In this document: piece by piece, positions 1 to 5,670 of the stretch
How the letters are laid out: every line of letters starts with the position of its first letter
Numbering within the stretch: position 1 is the stretch's first letter
Source: Propionibacteriaceae bacterium
GTDB lineage: Bacteria > Actinomycetota > Actinomycetes > Propionibacteriales > Propionibacteriaceae
DNA: 7,301 nt
Assembly: GCA_030544185.1 (NCBI GenBank)
Contig: JAUNRO010000159.1
Span: 1-7,301, forward strand
Direction of reading: 5' to 3'
Program-made: the position numbers and the translations under genes
The notes under the pieces: generated by a model
Told to the model about the DNA's origin: nothing
What the model saw: the letters and a program-made list of their open reading frames with translations, nothing else
Database searches by the model: none

Positions 1-523
1 GGAACAACGCGGTCGAATCGAGCGACCAGGTCGCGCGGAAATCGGCGGCCTCGGGCGTCGATTCGGGTACGCCGGCTCCAGCGCCCACCATCTCGCGATA
101 GACAATCGTCTGTTTCTCGGCCAGGCACAACGCGCCGTCGCAGCGATAGTCATGCTGAACGGTGACGAAATACATCGGCCCGGTCCGACCCTGTTTCTGC
201 TCGATCGAGGCGATTACCGTCGTCCGCTCGACCTCGCTGCCCAGGATCAGCGGCCGATGGAAGACCAGCGTCCCACTGGCCCACATCCGCCGGGGCAGCG
301 GCACCGGGGGCATGGTCTCGCCGAGCGCGGGATGGCCCTCTTCGCCCAGCCGGGAGGCCGGCACGAGATCGTGGAAATAGAGCCATTGCCAGGCAGGCGG
401 AAGCTCATCTCCGGTCCGGAAGCCGGGCTCGCGATCGAGCGTGACGTTCATCCGGTCCGCTTGTGCCGGGTCGAGCACAGTCGCCTTGGTCGTCGTTCGC
501 CCGATCCAGTCCTGCCAAGTCAT
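1..523 (-). CDS. FAS1-like (HTD2/MaoC-type) acyl-thioester dehydratase, 3' end beyond window
   Basis: Reading the minus strand from an ATG at 523 gives 174 uninterrupted codons that run off the left edge, so this is the N-terminal part of a gene whose family is usually about 280 residues. The protein begins MTWQDWIGRT and holds the family signatures LPPAWQWLYFHDLVP (41-55), GHPALGE (63-69), PPVPLPRRMWASG (72-84), an FHRPL segment (88-92) and KQGRTGPMYFVTVQH (110-124). These match the N-terminal hot-dog half of FAS1-like/HTD2 dehydratases, a group that includes mesaconyl-C4-CoA and itaconyl-CoA hydratases. Such enzymes hydrate or dehydrate acyl-CoA thioesters in the cytoplasm. The catalytic C-terminal hot-dog half lies outside the window, so substrate and activity cannot be judged. 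There is no clear Shine-Dalgarno site. A GACGCT hexamer sits 7 nt before the ATG, which would fit a leaderless start. It is divergent from the gene at 610. Confidence 0.85.
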   Translation of the reverse strand, partial: MTWQDWIGRTTTKATVLDPAQADRMNVTLDREPGFRTGDELPPAWQWLYFHDLVPASRLGEEGHPALGETMPPVPLPRRMWASGTLVFHRPLILGSEVERTTVIASIEQKQGRTGPMYFVTVQHDYRCDGALCLAEKQTIVYREMVGAGAGVPESTPEAADFRATWSLDSTALF

Positions 524-565
524 GGACCACAGCGTCCCACGCTCAACGATGTCGGTGGCACCGGC

Positions 566-571
566 TAGGTT
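566..571 (+). promoter_or_regulatory. Candidate -10 box for the 610 gene
   Basis: TAGGTT fits the actinobacterial TAnnnT -10 pattern in the 86-nt divergent gap between the dehydratase and the small membrane protein. Transcription would begin near 578, leaving a leader of about 32 nt that carries the ribosome binding site. The -35 match is poor (TCAACG at 543-548, 17 nt upstream), so this is only a candidate. Confidence 0.4.
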
Positions 572-609
572 TGCGCAACGCCGTTCCAACCAACGAGAGG
601 GACTCGACC

Positions 610-1050
610 ATGGCCAACACGCTCGCCCGCACCGCCTGCTTCATCGCCGCGCCCGCCCTGATGGCCGCGGGTGCGGGTGGCTGGGCGGTCATCGCCAAAC
701 AGCTCGCATCACAGCGGATCGAGGTCCATCAGGACTCGCCCATCTTCGCCGGCAAGACCGTTGCGGGGCCGCTCACTGCCTTCGCCCAGGCCAACGTCAT
801 CGAGCAGCATGCGGAGGGCATCGGTGGCGGGCGGACCTTTGCCGAGATCAGCCACGAGTGGATGGAGGCACAGGAGCGCGGCGACCAGGCCCGGGTCGAC
901 GAGCTCGCCGGCACCCGCCAGATGGTGATGCAGGCCAACCTGCTGCGGGCCTCCCTGGGCACCGCGGGGGTCGCGTTCGGCGTCGCGGCGCTGGCCGGCG
1001 GCATGGGTGCGCTCACGGCGGTCGTGGGCTCGGCACTGCCCAAGGAGTGA
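610..1050 (+). CDS. Small two-helix membrane protein of the misnamed 'LigA' family
   Basis: The 146-residue protein has a hydrophobic segment at about 8-30, a soluble middle of about 80 residues, and a second Gly/Ala-rich hydrophobic segment at about 114-142. The middle carries the family pattern DSPIFAGKTVAGPLTAFAQANVI (42-64), followed by HAEGIGGGRTFAEI (67-80). Homologues are common in actinobacteria and are often labelled 'aromatic ring-opening dioxygenase LigA'. Nothing here resembles a dioxygenase metal site, so I treat that name as a propagated error. The likely topology puts both ends in the cytoplasm with the conserved loop outside. The start is the ATG at 610, since a purine-rich GAGAGGGA run lies just upstream and the longer reading from 463 would overlap the divergent dehydratase. 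The patatin gene follows after 79 nt. Function is unknown. Confidence 0.85.
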   Translation: MANTLARTACFIAAPALMAAGAGGWAVIAKQLASQRIEVHQDSPIFAGKTVAGPLTAFAQANVIEQHAEGIGGGRTFAEISHEWMEAQERGDQARVDELAGTRQMVMQANLLRASLGTAGVAFGVAALAGGMGALTAVVGSALPKE

Positions 1051-1061
1051 GTTCCTGAGTG

Positions 1062-1106
1062 CGCCCGAGGGCGTCCGCTGACCGACATACTGGTCGGGTC
1101 CGCCCT
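1062..1106 (+). promoter_or_regulatory. Nested inverted repeats in the 'LigA'-patatin gap
   Basis: An outer stem AGGGCG (1068-1073) with CGCCCT (1101-1106) encloses an inner stem CCGAC (1082-1086) with GTCGG (1093-1097). The GGGCG arm can instead pair with an adjacent CGCCC at 1062-1066, so two mutually exclusive folds are possible. No U-tract follows. The element could be a weak terminator for the upstream gene or leader structure before the patatin ribosome binding site. GC richness makes chance pairing a real alternative. Confidence 0.3.
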
Positions 1107-1129
1107 TGGCGTCCTGGAAGGCCCACCCG

Positions 1130-2161
1130 ATGCACCCCGAGCAGACCCCCCACACCGCGATCGTCCTGCAGGGCGGTGGCGCACTCGGCGCCTATGAGTT
1201 CGGCGTGCTCAAGGCTCTGTTCGAACATCGCCCGGACTTCCGGCCCGTCGCGGTGACGGGGGTGTCCATCGGAGCGCTGACGGCCGCCGTTCTTGCCGGC
1301 GCCAAGGGCGATCCGATCGAGGCACTCGAAGAGCTCTGGCTGGAACGGCTCGTCGTCGGCAGCGGCTGGCTCCCGGCCCGGTTCGAGCGGTGGTGGTCCG
1401 CGCTCGGCAATCCCGGCATGTATTCCATTCGCCCCGATCTCTGGCTCGGTCCGCTCGGAGTCGACAGTTACTATTCCGCGGCACCGCTGCGGCGTACGCT
1501 CGCGGGACTCATCGATCCGGCCAAACTCGACGGCGGCCCGCTCCGCGCGATCGTCGGGGCGACCAACCTGGCGACATCGGAGCTTGAGTATTTCGACAGC
1601 GATGCCCCCGGTGGACTGACCGTCGACCAGATCATCGCCAGCTGCAGCCTGCCGCCGGCCTTCCCGCCGATCGAGATCGACGGCCAGCACTACTGGGATG
1701 GCGCGCTGTTTTCCAACCTGCCGCTGGAGCCGGCGATCAACGCCCTCGAACAGGCGGCCGACGGTGATCGCGCCGCGTTCCGCGAGCTGATTGTCGTCGA
1801 GCTCTTCGGCATGAACGCCTCGATCCCGCGGACCCTGCCCGAGGTCGTTCGGCGTACGCGCCAGTTGCAGTTCAGCAGCCGCCTCCGGCTCGACCAGCGG
1901 TTCTTCCGCGAGATCGACCATCTCGTGGACATGGCCGCGGAGTTGGATGCCGTCCTGCCGGCGGACAGCCCGATCCGGAACAATCCGGCGTACGCCGATC
2001 TCCGCTCCCATCGCAAGATCAATCACGTCACTCTCGCCACGAGCACGTTGCCCGACGAACTGTCCGAGGCAACGGACTTCACCCGCAGCTCGATCGAAGC
2101 GAGGATCGAAGCCGGCTATCAGGACGCCCTCGCGCAGGGCGTGTGCGCCAAACCGCACTAG
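1130..2161 (+). CDS. Patatin-like phospholipase
   Basis: The 343-residue protein has the full patatin signature. There is a Gly-rich oxyanion loop QGGGALGAYEFG (14-25), the nucleophile elbow GVSIG with Ser46, and the catalytic Asp in DGALFSNLPL (Asp190), giving the Ser-Asp dyad of a lipid acyl hydrolase. The segment SCSLPPAFPPIEIDGQHYWDG (171-191) is also typical. The C-terminal part (about 240-335), with FSSRLRLDQRFF, HRKINHVTL and a TDFTRSSIEARIEAGYQDAL stretch, resembles the DUF3734-type tail of many bacterial patatins. No signal peptide or membrane segment is seen, so it is probably cytoplasmic or peripheral at the membrane, hydrolysing phospholipids or storage lipid acyl esters; the substrate is not predictable. 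I chose the ATG at 1130 because GGAAGG (1116-1121) lies 8 nt before it; an upstream in-frame ATG at 1106 lacks such a site. Confidence 0.93.
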   Translation: MHPEQTPHTAIVLQGGGALGAYEFGVLKALFEHRPDFRPVAVTGVSIGALTAAVLAGAKGDPIEALEELWLERLVVGSGWLPARFERWWSALGNPGMYSIRPDLWLGPLGVDSYYSAAPLRRTLAGLIDPAKLDGGPLRAIVGATNLATSELEYFDSDAPGGLTVDQIIASCSLPPAFPPIEIDGQHYWDGALFSNLPLEPAINALEQAADGDRAAFRELIVVELFGMNASIPRTLPEVVRRTRQLQFSSRLRLDQRFFREIDHLVDMAAELDAVLPADSPIRNNPAYADLRSHRKINHVTLATSTLPDELSEATDFTRSSIEARIEAGYQDALAQGVCAKPH

Positions 2162-2164
2162 AGA

Positions 2165-2178
2165 GACGGCCTGCCGTC
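2165..2178. terminator. Short hairpin between convergent genes
   Basis: GACGGC and GCCGTC form a perfect inverted repeat 3 nt after the patatin stop codon, in the 43-nt gap before the convergent small membrane gene ends. The fold would be a 5-bp stem with a 4-nt loop. No T-run follows on either strand, so it would be at best a weak bidirectional terminator. Confidence 0.25.
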
Positions 2179-2204
2179 GGCTGGTCGTTATGCGGAGCTG
2201 GTCG

Positions 2205-2408
2205 TCAGGTCCGGGACAGGCGCTTGATGCCGATGGATACGGCAACGAGTGCGGCGCCCATGAGCTGGAAGGTCGAGGACAGCCAAGTCAGCACGGTCCG
2301 GAATTGGCCGGGGCCGTCGAAACCGATCGCGATCACCCCAGCCAGCACGATCAGCAACAAGCCGGACAGAAACATCGCGCTCGTGCTCATCCTTGGTGGG
2401 CCGGCCAT
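2205..2408 (-). CDS. Small two-helix membrane protein, paralogue A
   Basis: This 67-residue protein starts MAGPPRMSTSAMF, has hydrophobic segments at about 11-30 and 39-60, and ends in a basic tail KRLSRT. It is clearly paralogous to the protein encoded at 2630-2836: both share MAxPPRMST at the N-terminus and GAAxxAVSIGxxR near the C-terminus, with helices in the same places. The start is fixed by a strong AGGAGG site about 7 nt upstream and by the paralogue's N-terminus; a longer reading from 2492 would add 28 Arg/Gly-rich residues without homology. Topology is probably a helical hairpin with positive ends inside. I do not recognise a named family and can assign no function. It may be read from its own promoter or with paralogue B upstream. 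Confidence 0.8.
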   Translation of the reverse strand: MAGPPRMSTSAMFLSGLLLIVLAGVIAIGFDGPGQFRTVLTWLSSTFQLMGAALVAVSIGIKRLSRT

Positions 2409-2508
2409 CGACCGCCTCCTTCTGCCTCCACGCTCTGCCCCGCCAGAGCCGTCACGGCGAACGGGAGGCACCAGCAATCCGGGCGGGGGCAACCCGGTGG
2501 GCCGTCGC

Positions 2509-2532
2509 GTTCGTTCCCAACCGAAAACGAAC
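2509..2532. promoter_or_regulatory. Inverted repeat, candidate operator
   Basis: GTTCGTT (2509-2515) and AACGAAC (2526-2532) form a perfect 7-bp inverted repeat around a 10-nt centre. It lies 101 nt upstream of paralogue A and overlaps the candidate minus-strand -10 box at 2530-2535, a usual place for a repressor site. An 8-bp direct repeat CCAACCGA also occurs at 2517-2524 and 2536-2543. No regulator gene is in the window, so the cognate protein is unknown. Confidence 0.4.
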
Positions 2533-2535
2533 TTA
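2530..2535 (-). promoter_or_regulatory. Candidate -10 box for paralogue A
   Basis: On the minus strand this reads TAAGTT, fitting TAnnnT. A hexamer TGTACT sits 17 nt upstream but matches TTGACA at only 3 of 6 positions. Transcription would start near 2523, inside the inverted repeat, leaving a leader of about 115 nt before paralogue A. Confidence 0.3.
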
Positions 2536-2629
2536 CCAACCGAGTGGGCGTGAGTACACCGGTCGCAGGTGGGGATGTGGCGATCTGCAGGTTGGACCCG
2601 AACGGCCCCACGGCCAGGTCAACCGCCGG

Positions 2630-2836
2630 CTATCGCCTGACCATCCGCCTGACGCCGATCGAGACGGCGATGAAGGCTGCCCCCAAATACTGCAGTGCAG
2701 TGGCCAGCCACGCGCCGATCGCTGTCAGTGAGTCAGGGATGAGGTCGGCGGTGAGGGCCAGTGTTGCCGAGAGCGCGAGCAGGGCAACACCGGTCCAGAA
2801 CATTCCCCGCGTGGACATTCTGGGTGGGAGAGCCAT
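2630..2836 (-). CDS. Small two-helix membrane protein, paralogue B
   Basis: This 68-residue protein starts MALPPRMSTRGMFWTG, has hydrophobic segments at about 13-31 and 37-61, and ends in a basic tail RRMVRR. It is the tandem sister of the protein at 2205-2408, separated from it by a 221-nt non-coding gap. The ATG at 2836 is preceded by AAAGGAG at a normal distance. A TAGGCT -10 box lies further upstream, so it probably has its own promoter rather than depending on the multicopper oxidase gene that ends 89 nt upstream. The conserved MxPPRMST head, paired helices and cationic tail suggest an inner-membrane helical hairpin. The family and function are not recognised. Toxin-like small membrane proteins can look similar, but nothing here proves that. 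Confidence 0.8.
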   Translation of the reverse strand: MALPPRMSTRGMFWTGVALLALSATLALTADLIPDSLTAIGAWLATALQYLGAAFIAVSIGVRRMVRR

Positions 2837-2863
2837 GCCCGCTCCTTTGGGTGACCGGTCGTC

Positions 2864-2869
2864 AGCCTA
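2864..2869 (-). promoter_or_regulatory. Candidate -10 box for paralogue B
   Basis: On the minus strand this reads TAGGCT, the same hexamer found just before pyrE at 7183. It lies 27 nt upstream of the paralogue B ATG, giving a short leader that contains the AAAGGAG site. The gap downstream of the multicopper oxidase stop (2837-2925) holds no other gene; a 4-bp CCCG/CGGG stem there is too weak to call a terminator. Confidence 0.45.
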
Positions 2870-2925
2870 GGTCGCGTGGGAGGGCAGCCCGGAGCACGGG
2901 TGGCGGAATGTTCCTGCACCTGGCC

Positions 2926-5118
2926 TCAGTGGTGCCCGTCCCCATGCGCGCCATGAAAGGCGAGCAGTTCGGGCGGCAGGACGACGAACGGCCGCATCAT
3001 CGTGAAGTCCTCGTGATCGAGGATGTGGCAGTGATACATGAAGCTGCCCGACGCGCCGTCGAAGTGGCCGAGCACGCTCACCCACTCACCGGCCTTCACC
3101 ACCCAGGTGTCCTTCATGCCGGCCGTCCCGCGATCGATCTCGCGGCCCGGCCCCGGCACAGGTAGGGGCGTGCGGGTCGACCCGGTAGAGGTGTCGAACT
3201 CGGGCACGGTCCCACCCTGGTTGGGGATCGGCCACTGGCGCCGGGCGATCATCTGGAACTCGGTCATGTGGATGTGCATCGGGTGGTCGGGCCCACCCAG
3301 GTGCAGGATGTGCCACACCGCCCAGTCCCCGCGCGGGATCACGATCGTGGTCGCATCGTCGAAGAGCTTGGCGACCGGCTTCAGATAGGTCACCGACCCG
3401 TTGTTCTGCGTGACGGCGATCAAGTCGGTCGCCGGCAGATCCACACCGGGCTCAGTGTGATGCTCGGCCAACTCCCACAGCTCGGGATGCATCGAACCGC
3501 GCAGCCCGGGCGGAATCACGGCCACCCAGGCGTGCTGGTGGTGGGGCACAATTTCGTTCCCGACCTTCAGCGTCCCGTCGCTCAGGTGCTCCCAGCGCGA
3601 ATATTCGGGGTTGAGCAGCGCAGGCAGCTGCCACCGGTCCAACACCTTGCGCCGGTCCACGACGAACTGCACCAGTGAGGCGTCCGCCTGGCCGGGCTGG
3701 GCGTTCAGTGCGGTGCCGTTTTCGTTGCGGAGCTCGAGCGTCCGCCCGCGGAACTGTCCGAAGTCGACCAACACGTCGAGCCGCTCGCCCGGGCCGATCT
3801 CGACGACCCCGCCGCTGGGACGGTGCGGCGCGGGCAGCAGCCCGCCATCGGTCCCGATGACGACCAGCGCGTCGACCCGGCGTACGCCGAAGTTCGGATC
3901 CGTCGACCGCACCGGTGTGCCCGGCTCGAAGACCTCATCGGTCGTGTCATGCAGCGCGAGCCGCATGATCCGTGCGTTCGAGGCGTTGAGGATGCGCAGC
4001 CGATGCCACCGGGCATCCACCCGATGGGTCGGCCAGATCTTGCCGTTGACGAAGGCGTATGGACCCGTGACCGGGAGCTCACCGATCGGCGCAGCGGGGC
4101 CGAACGAGAAGCCCGCCTGCTTGTAGAGCAGGCGCCCGGTGAACCGCAACGGCTCACCCTCGGGTGTCGGGTCGGTCTCCAGGTTGCGGTCGGCGATCAT
4201 CAGCGGGATCTCCGCCTCACCGCTCGGCAGCCGCAGCATCGACTCGTTCCGGTCGCGGATCAGATAGAACCCGGCGAGGCCGGCGTGGACGTTGTAGCGG
4301 GTGACGGCCATGGCGTGGTCGTGATACCAGAGGGTGGCCGAGGGCTGTCGATTCGGATAGGTGCAGCGGGTGATCCCGCCGGGCGCCGCGACGTTGTGCG
4401 CCCAGCCGTCGTTGTGGCCATCGGTCAGCGCACCGTGCAGGTGCACGACCGTGTGACCGGTCACGTGATCGGTATTGGCGAGGACCGGATAGGAGTCCGA
4501 GCCGGGCGCGCGTTCGATCGAGCGGCCGCCCGGTGCCGCCGCGGCGGCCACATTCGCGTTGAACCCGGGGACGTTCTCCAGCGGCGGGACGCGGACCACG
4601 GCATAGGGCAGGTGCGCCGGATGGTCCGGGCGGCCGAGCCCGTTGACCCAGTCGATGCGGACGGGGCGGTCGCGCTGGACCTCGATCGTCGGACCGGGCG
4701 AGGTGCCCTCATAGGTCCAGACCTCGGCCTCGGGCAGGTCGGCATGCAGGCGTACGCGCGCGACTTCCGCGCGGATGCGAATCGCTGCGTCCTGCGGTCG
4801 GCGCCAAGCCCGGATCACCGGGGGGATGACGAGGCGATCGCGAAATTTCTTGAGGCTGAGGCCGGAATCGATCCCGGGCAGCGGTGTGGGGAAGGGTGGC
4901 CTTGTTTTCCCCGGGCCGTCGTCGTGTGCGGCGTCAACGTCGAGGCGCGGCAACTCCGTGGCCGCTCCGGCCCGAGGTGTCAGGTCGGAGGCCTCCTCGA
5001 CCGGGGGCAGAGGGGTTGCCTCGACGTCGACGACGGGCGGCGGGGCGGAGCCGGTGGCGGCGAGGAAAGCATGCTCGAGCGAGTCGGGCTCGGGAAGGGG
5101 GAATGTCGGCTCTGACAT
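2926..5118 (-). CDS. CotA/phenoxazinone-synthase-like multicopper oxidase (laccase)
   Basis: The 730-residue protein carries all four copper-binding motifs. VVHLHG gives His226 and His228, LWYHDHAM gives His266 and His268, HPMHIH gives His612, 615 and 617, and HCHILDHEDFTMM gives His696, Cys697, His698, His702 and the axial Met707. By comparison with Bacillus CotA these form the type 1 site and the type 2/3 trinuclear cluster. The enzyme should couple one-electron oxidation of phenols, aminophenols, bilirubin-like compounds or metal ions to reduction of O2 to water. Other CotA-like blocks are NVHAGLAGFYLIRD (276-289), FVNGKIWP (356-363), RLRILNASNAR (373-383) and GTDGGLLPAP (422-431). The protein is longer than CotA (about 513 residues) because of a Pro/acidic N-terminal region of about 90 residues and internal insertions. 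No Sec or Tat signal peptide is seen, and the C-terminus is His-rich (HGAHGDGHH). AGGAGC lies 4 nt before the ATG. Physiological substrate is unknown. Confidence 0.95.
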   Translation of the reverse strand: MSEPTFPLPEPDSLEHAFLAATGSAPPPVVDVEATPLPPVEEASDLTPRAGAATELPRLDVDAAHDDGPGKTRPPFPTPLPGIDSGLSLKKFRDRLVIPPVIRAWRRPQDAAIRIRAEVARVRLHADLPEAEVWTYEGTSPGPTIEVQRDRPVRIDWVNGLGRPDHPAHLPYAVVRVPPLENVPGFNANVAAAAAPGGRSIERAPGSDSYPVLANTDHVTGHTVVHLHGALTDGHNDGWAHNVAAPGGITRCTYPNRQPSATLWYHDHAMAVTRYNVHAGLAGFYLIRDRNESMLRLPSGEAEIPLMIADRNLETDPTPEGEPLRFTGRLLYKQAGFSFGPAAPIGELPVTGPYAFVNGKIWPTHRVDARWHRLRILNASNARIMRLALHDTTDEVFEPGTPVRSTDPNFGVRRVDALVVIGTDGGLLPAPHRPSGGVVEIGPGERLDVLVDFGQFRGRTLELRNENGTALNAQPGQADASLVQFVVDRRKVLDRWQLPALLNPEYSRWEHLSDGTLKVGNEIVPHHQHAWVAVIPPGLRGSMHPELWELAEHHTEPGVDLPATDLIAVTQNNGSVTYLKPVAKLFDDATTIVIPRGDWAVWHILHLGGPDHPMHIHMTEFQMIARRQWPIPNQGGTVPEFDTSTGSTRTPLPVPGPGREIDRGTAGMKDTWVVKAGEWVSVLGHFDGASGSFMYHCHILDHEDFTMMRPFVVLPPELLAFHGAHGDGHH

Positions 5119-5141
5119 TGAAGCTCCTGGTGAGGGTTGCC

Positions 5142-5157
5142 GGAGCGTCGGTGCTCC
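5142..5157 (-). promoter_or_regulatory. Small hairpin upstream of the oxidase gene
   Basis: GGAGC (5142-5146) and GCTCC (5153-5157) can pair around a 6-nt loop, 24 nt upstream of the multicopper oxidase ATG. If the transcript begins further upstream, this would be a hairpin just before the ribosome binding site. The stem is only 5 bp, so function is uncertain. Confidence 0.2.
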
Positions 5158-5271
5158 ACCACCACTGAGTCGCCGGGAGGGATTCCGGTTCCTGGTCAGC
5201 GCTTCTCTTCAGCAAAACCTCAGCGCGACACCCGCCGCCGAGGAGGGCCCGGGGTGCGGCCGGCGGCTGGG

Positions 5272-5277
5272 TATCGT
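5272..5277 (+). promoter_or_regulatory. Candidate -10 box for the L7/L12-like gene
   Basis: TATCGT fits TAnnnT and lies 23 nt before the ATG at 5301, leaving a short leader containing AAAGGAG (5289-5295). No -35 match is seen at 16-18 nt upstream. The 182-nt divergent gap (5119-5300) must hold promoters for both this cluster and the oxidase, but I cannot place the oxidase promoter. Confidence 0.3.
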
Positions 5278-5300
5278 CGGGATAGCAGAAAGGAGCCGGC

Positions 5301-5651
5301 ATGGGAGGCTTGGTGCTGTTGTTGGTGCTGGTGGCCGTCGTCGCCTCGGTGGCGACACTGGCCACGCTCGGCGTGATGAAGCTCGCGAATCAGAACAACC
5401 AGCGCCCGCAACTCCCGCCGGCCCCGCCGCCGCACGGCCCCAGCAACTGGCAGGGTTATCAGGGGCAGCCCGGGCCGCGCTATCCGGCGTACGATCCGGC
5501 CCAATATCTCTCCGGCGACGACCGCGAACGGATCTTGATCATGCTCCGCGGCGGCCAGAAGATCCAGGCGATCAAGCTCTATCGCCAGGTCACCGGTGCC
5601 GGCCTCGCCGAGGCCAAGGCCGCGATCGATCACATCGAGCGCTATCGGTGA
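5301..5651 (+). CDS. Membrane-anchored protein with ribosomal L7/L12 C-terminal-like domain
   Basis: The 116-residue protein has an N-terminal transmembrane helix (about 3-25), a Pro/Gln/Gly-rich linker (about 30-70) with several aromatic residues, and a C-terminal helical domain (about 72-114). The stretch KIQAIKLYRQVTGAGLAEAK (87-106), followed by AAIDHI, closely follows the helix-turn-helix of ribosomal protein L7/L12 (IKAVRxxTGLGLKEAKxLVE). In the ribosome that surface binds translation factors; in membrane-tethered actinobacterial relatives the role is unknown. There is no hinge or N-terminal dimerisation domain, so this is not rplL. AAAGGAG lies 5 nt before the ATG. It is divergent from the oxidase and is the first of four closely spaced co-directional genes, with only 19 nt to the next. 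A scaffold or adaptor at the membrane is a reasonable inference, no more. Confidence 0.85.
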   Translation: MGGLVLLLVLVAVVASVATLATLGVMKLANQNNQRPQLPPAPPPHGPSNWQGYQGQPGPRYPAYDPAQYLSGDDRERILIMLRGGQKIQAIKLYRQVTGAGLAEAKAAIDHIERYR

Positions 5652-5670
5652 CCCAGGAAGAGAACGCTCG

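Noticed and set aside
150..568. Open frames on both strands within the dehydratase region
   Set aside because: The minus-strand frame starting at 523 has clear HTD2/MaoC-like motifs across its length; the others are out-of-frame shadows.
1013..2245. 410-codon open frame on the minus strand opposite the patatin gene
   Set aside because: It lies over a gene with a complete patatin catalytic signature, spans the convergent gap and has no family features.
2461..2560. Riboswitch-like folding upstream of paralogue A
   Set aside because: The CCGGG/CCCGG stem at 2479-2497 and the neighbouring palindrome do not match the conserved core of any riboswitch class I can recall.
2409..2629. Possible extra gene in the gap between the two small membrane genes
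   Set aside because: An N-terminal extension of paralogue A to 2492 would be Arg/Gly-rich and is contradicted by the AGGAGG site before 2408 and by the paralogue's start. I see only the inverted repeat and candidate promoter here.
1947..2870. 307-codon plus-strand frame running across both small membrane genes
   Set aside because: It covers two paralogous minus-strand genes with good ribosome binding sites, and its Arg/Ser/Pro-rich translation lacks homology cues.
2888..2901. CCCG/CGGG stem downstream of the oxidase stop as a terminator
   Set aside because: It has only four base pairs and no T-run on the relevant strand.
3823..5115. 430-codon open frame on the plus strand opposite the multicopper oxidase
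   Set aside because: It is the antisense shadow of a strongly supported gene in GC-rich DNA. The translation has no recognisable motif and is rich in Arg, Gly and Asp as expected for reversed codons.
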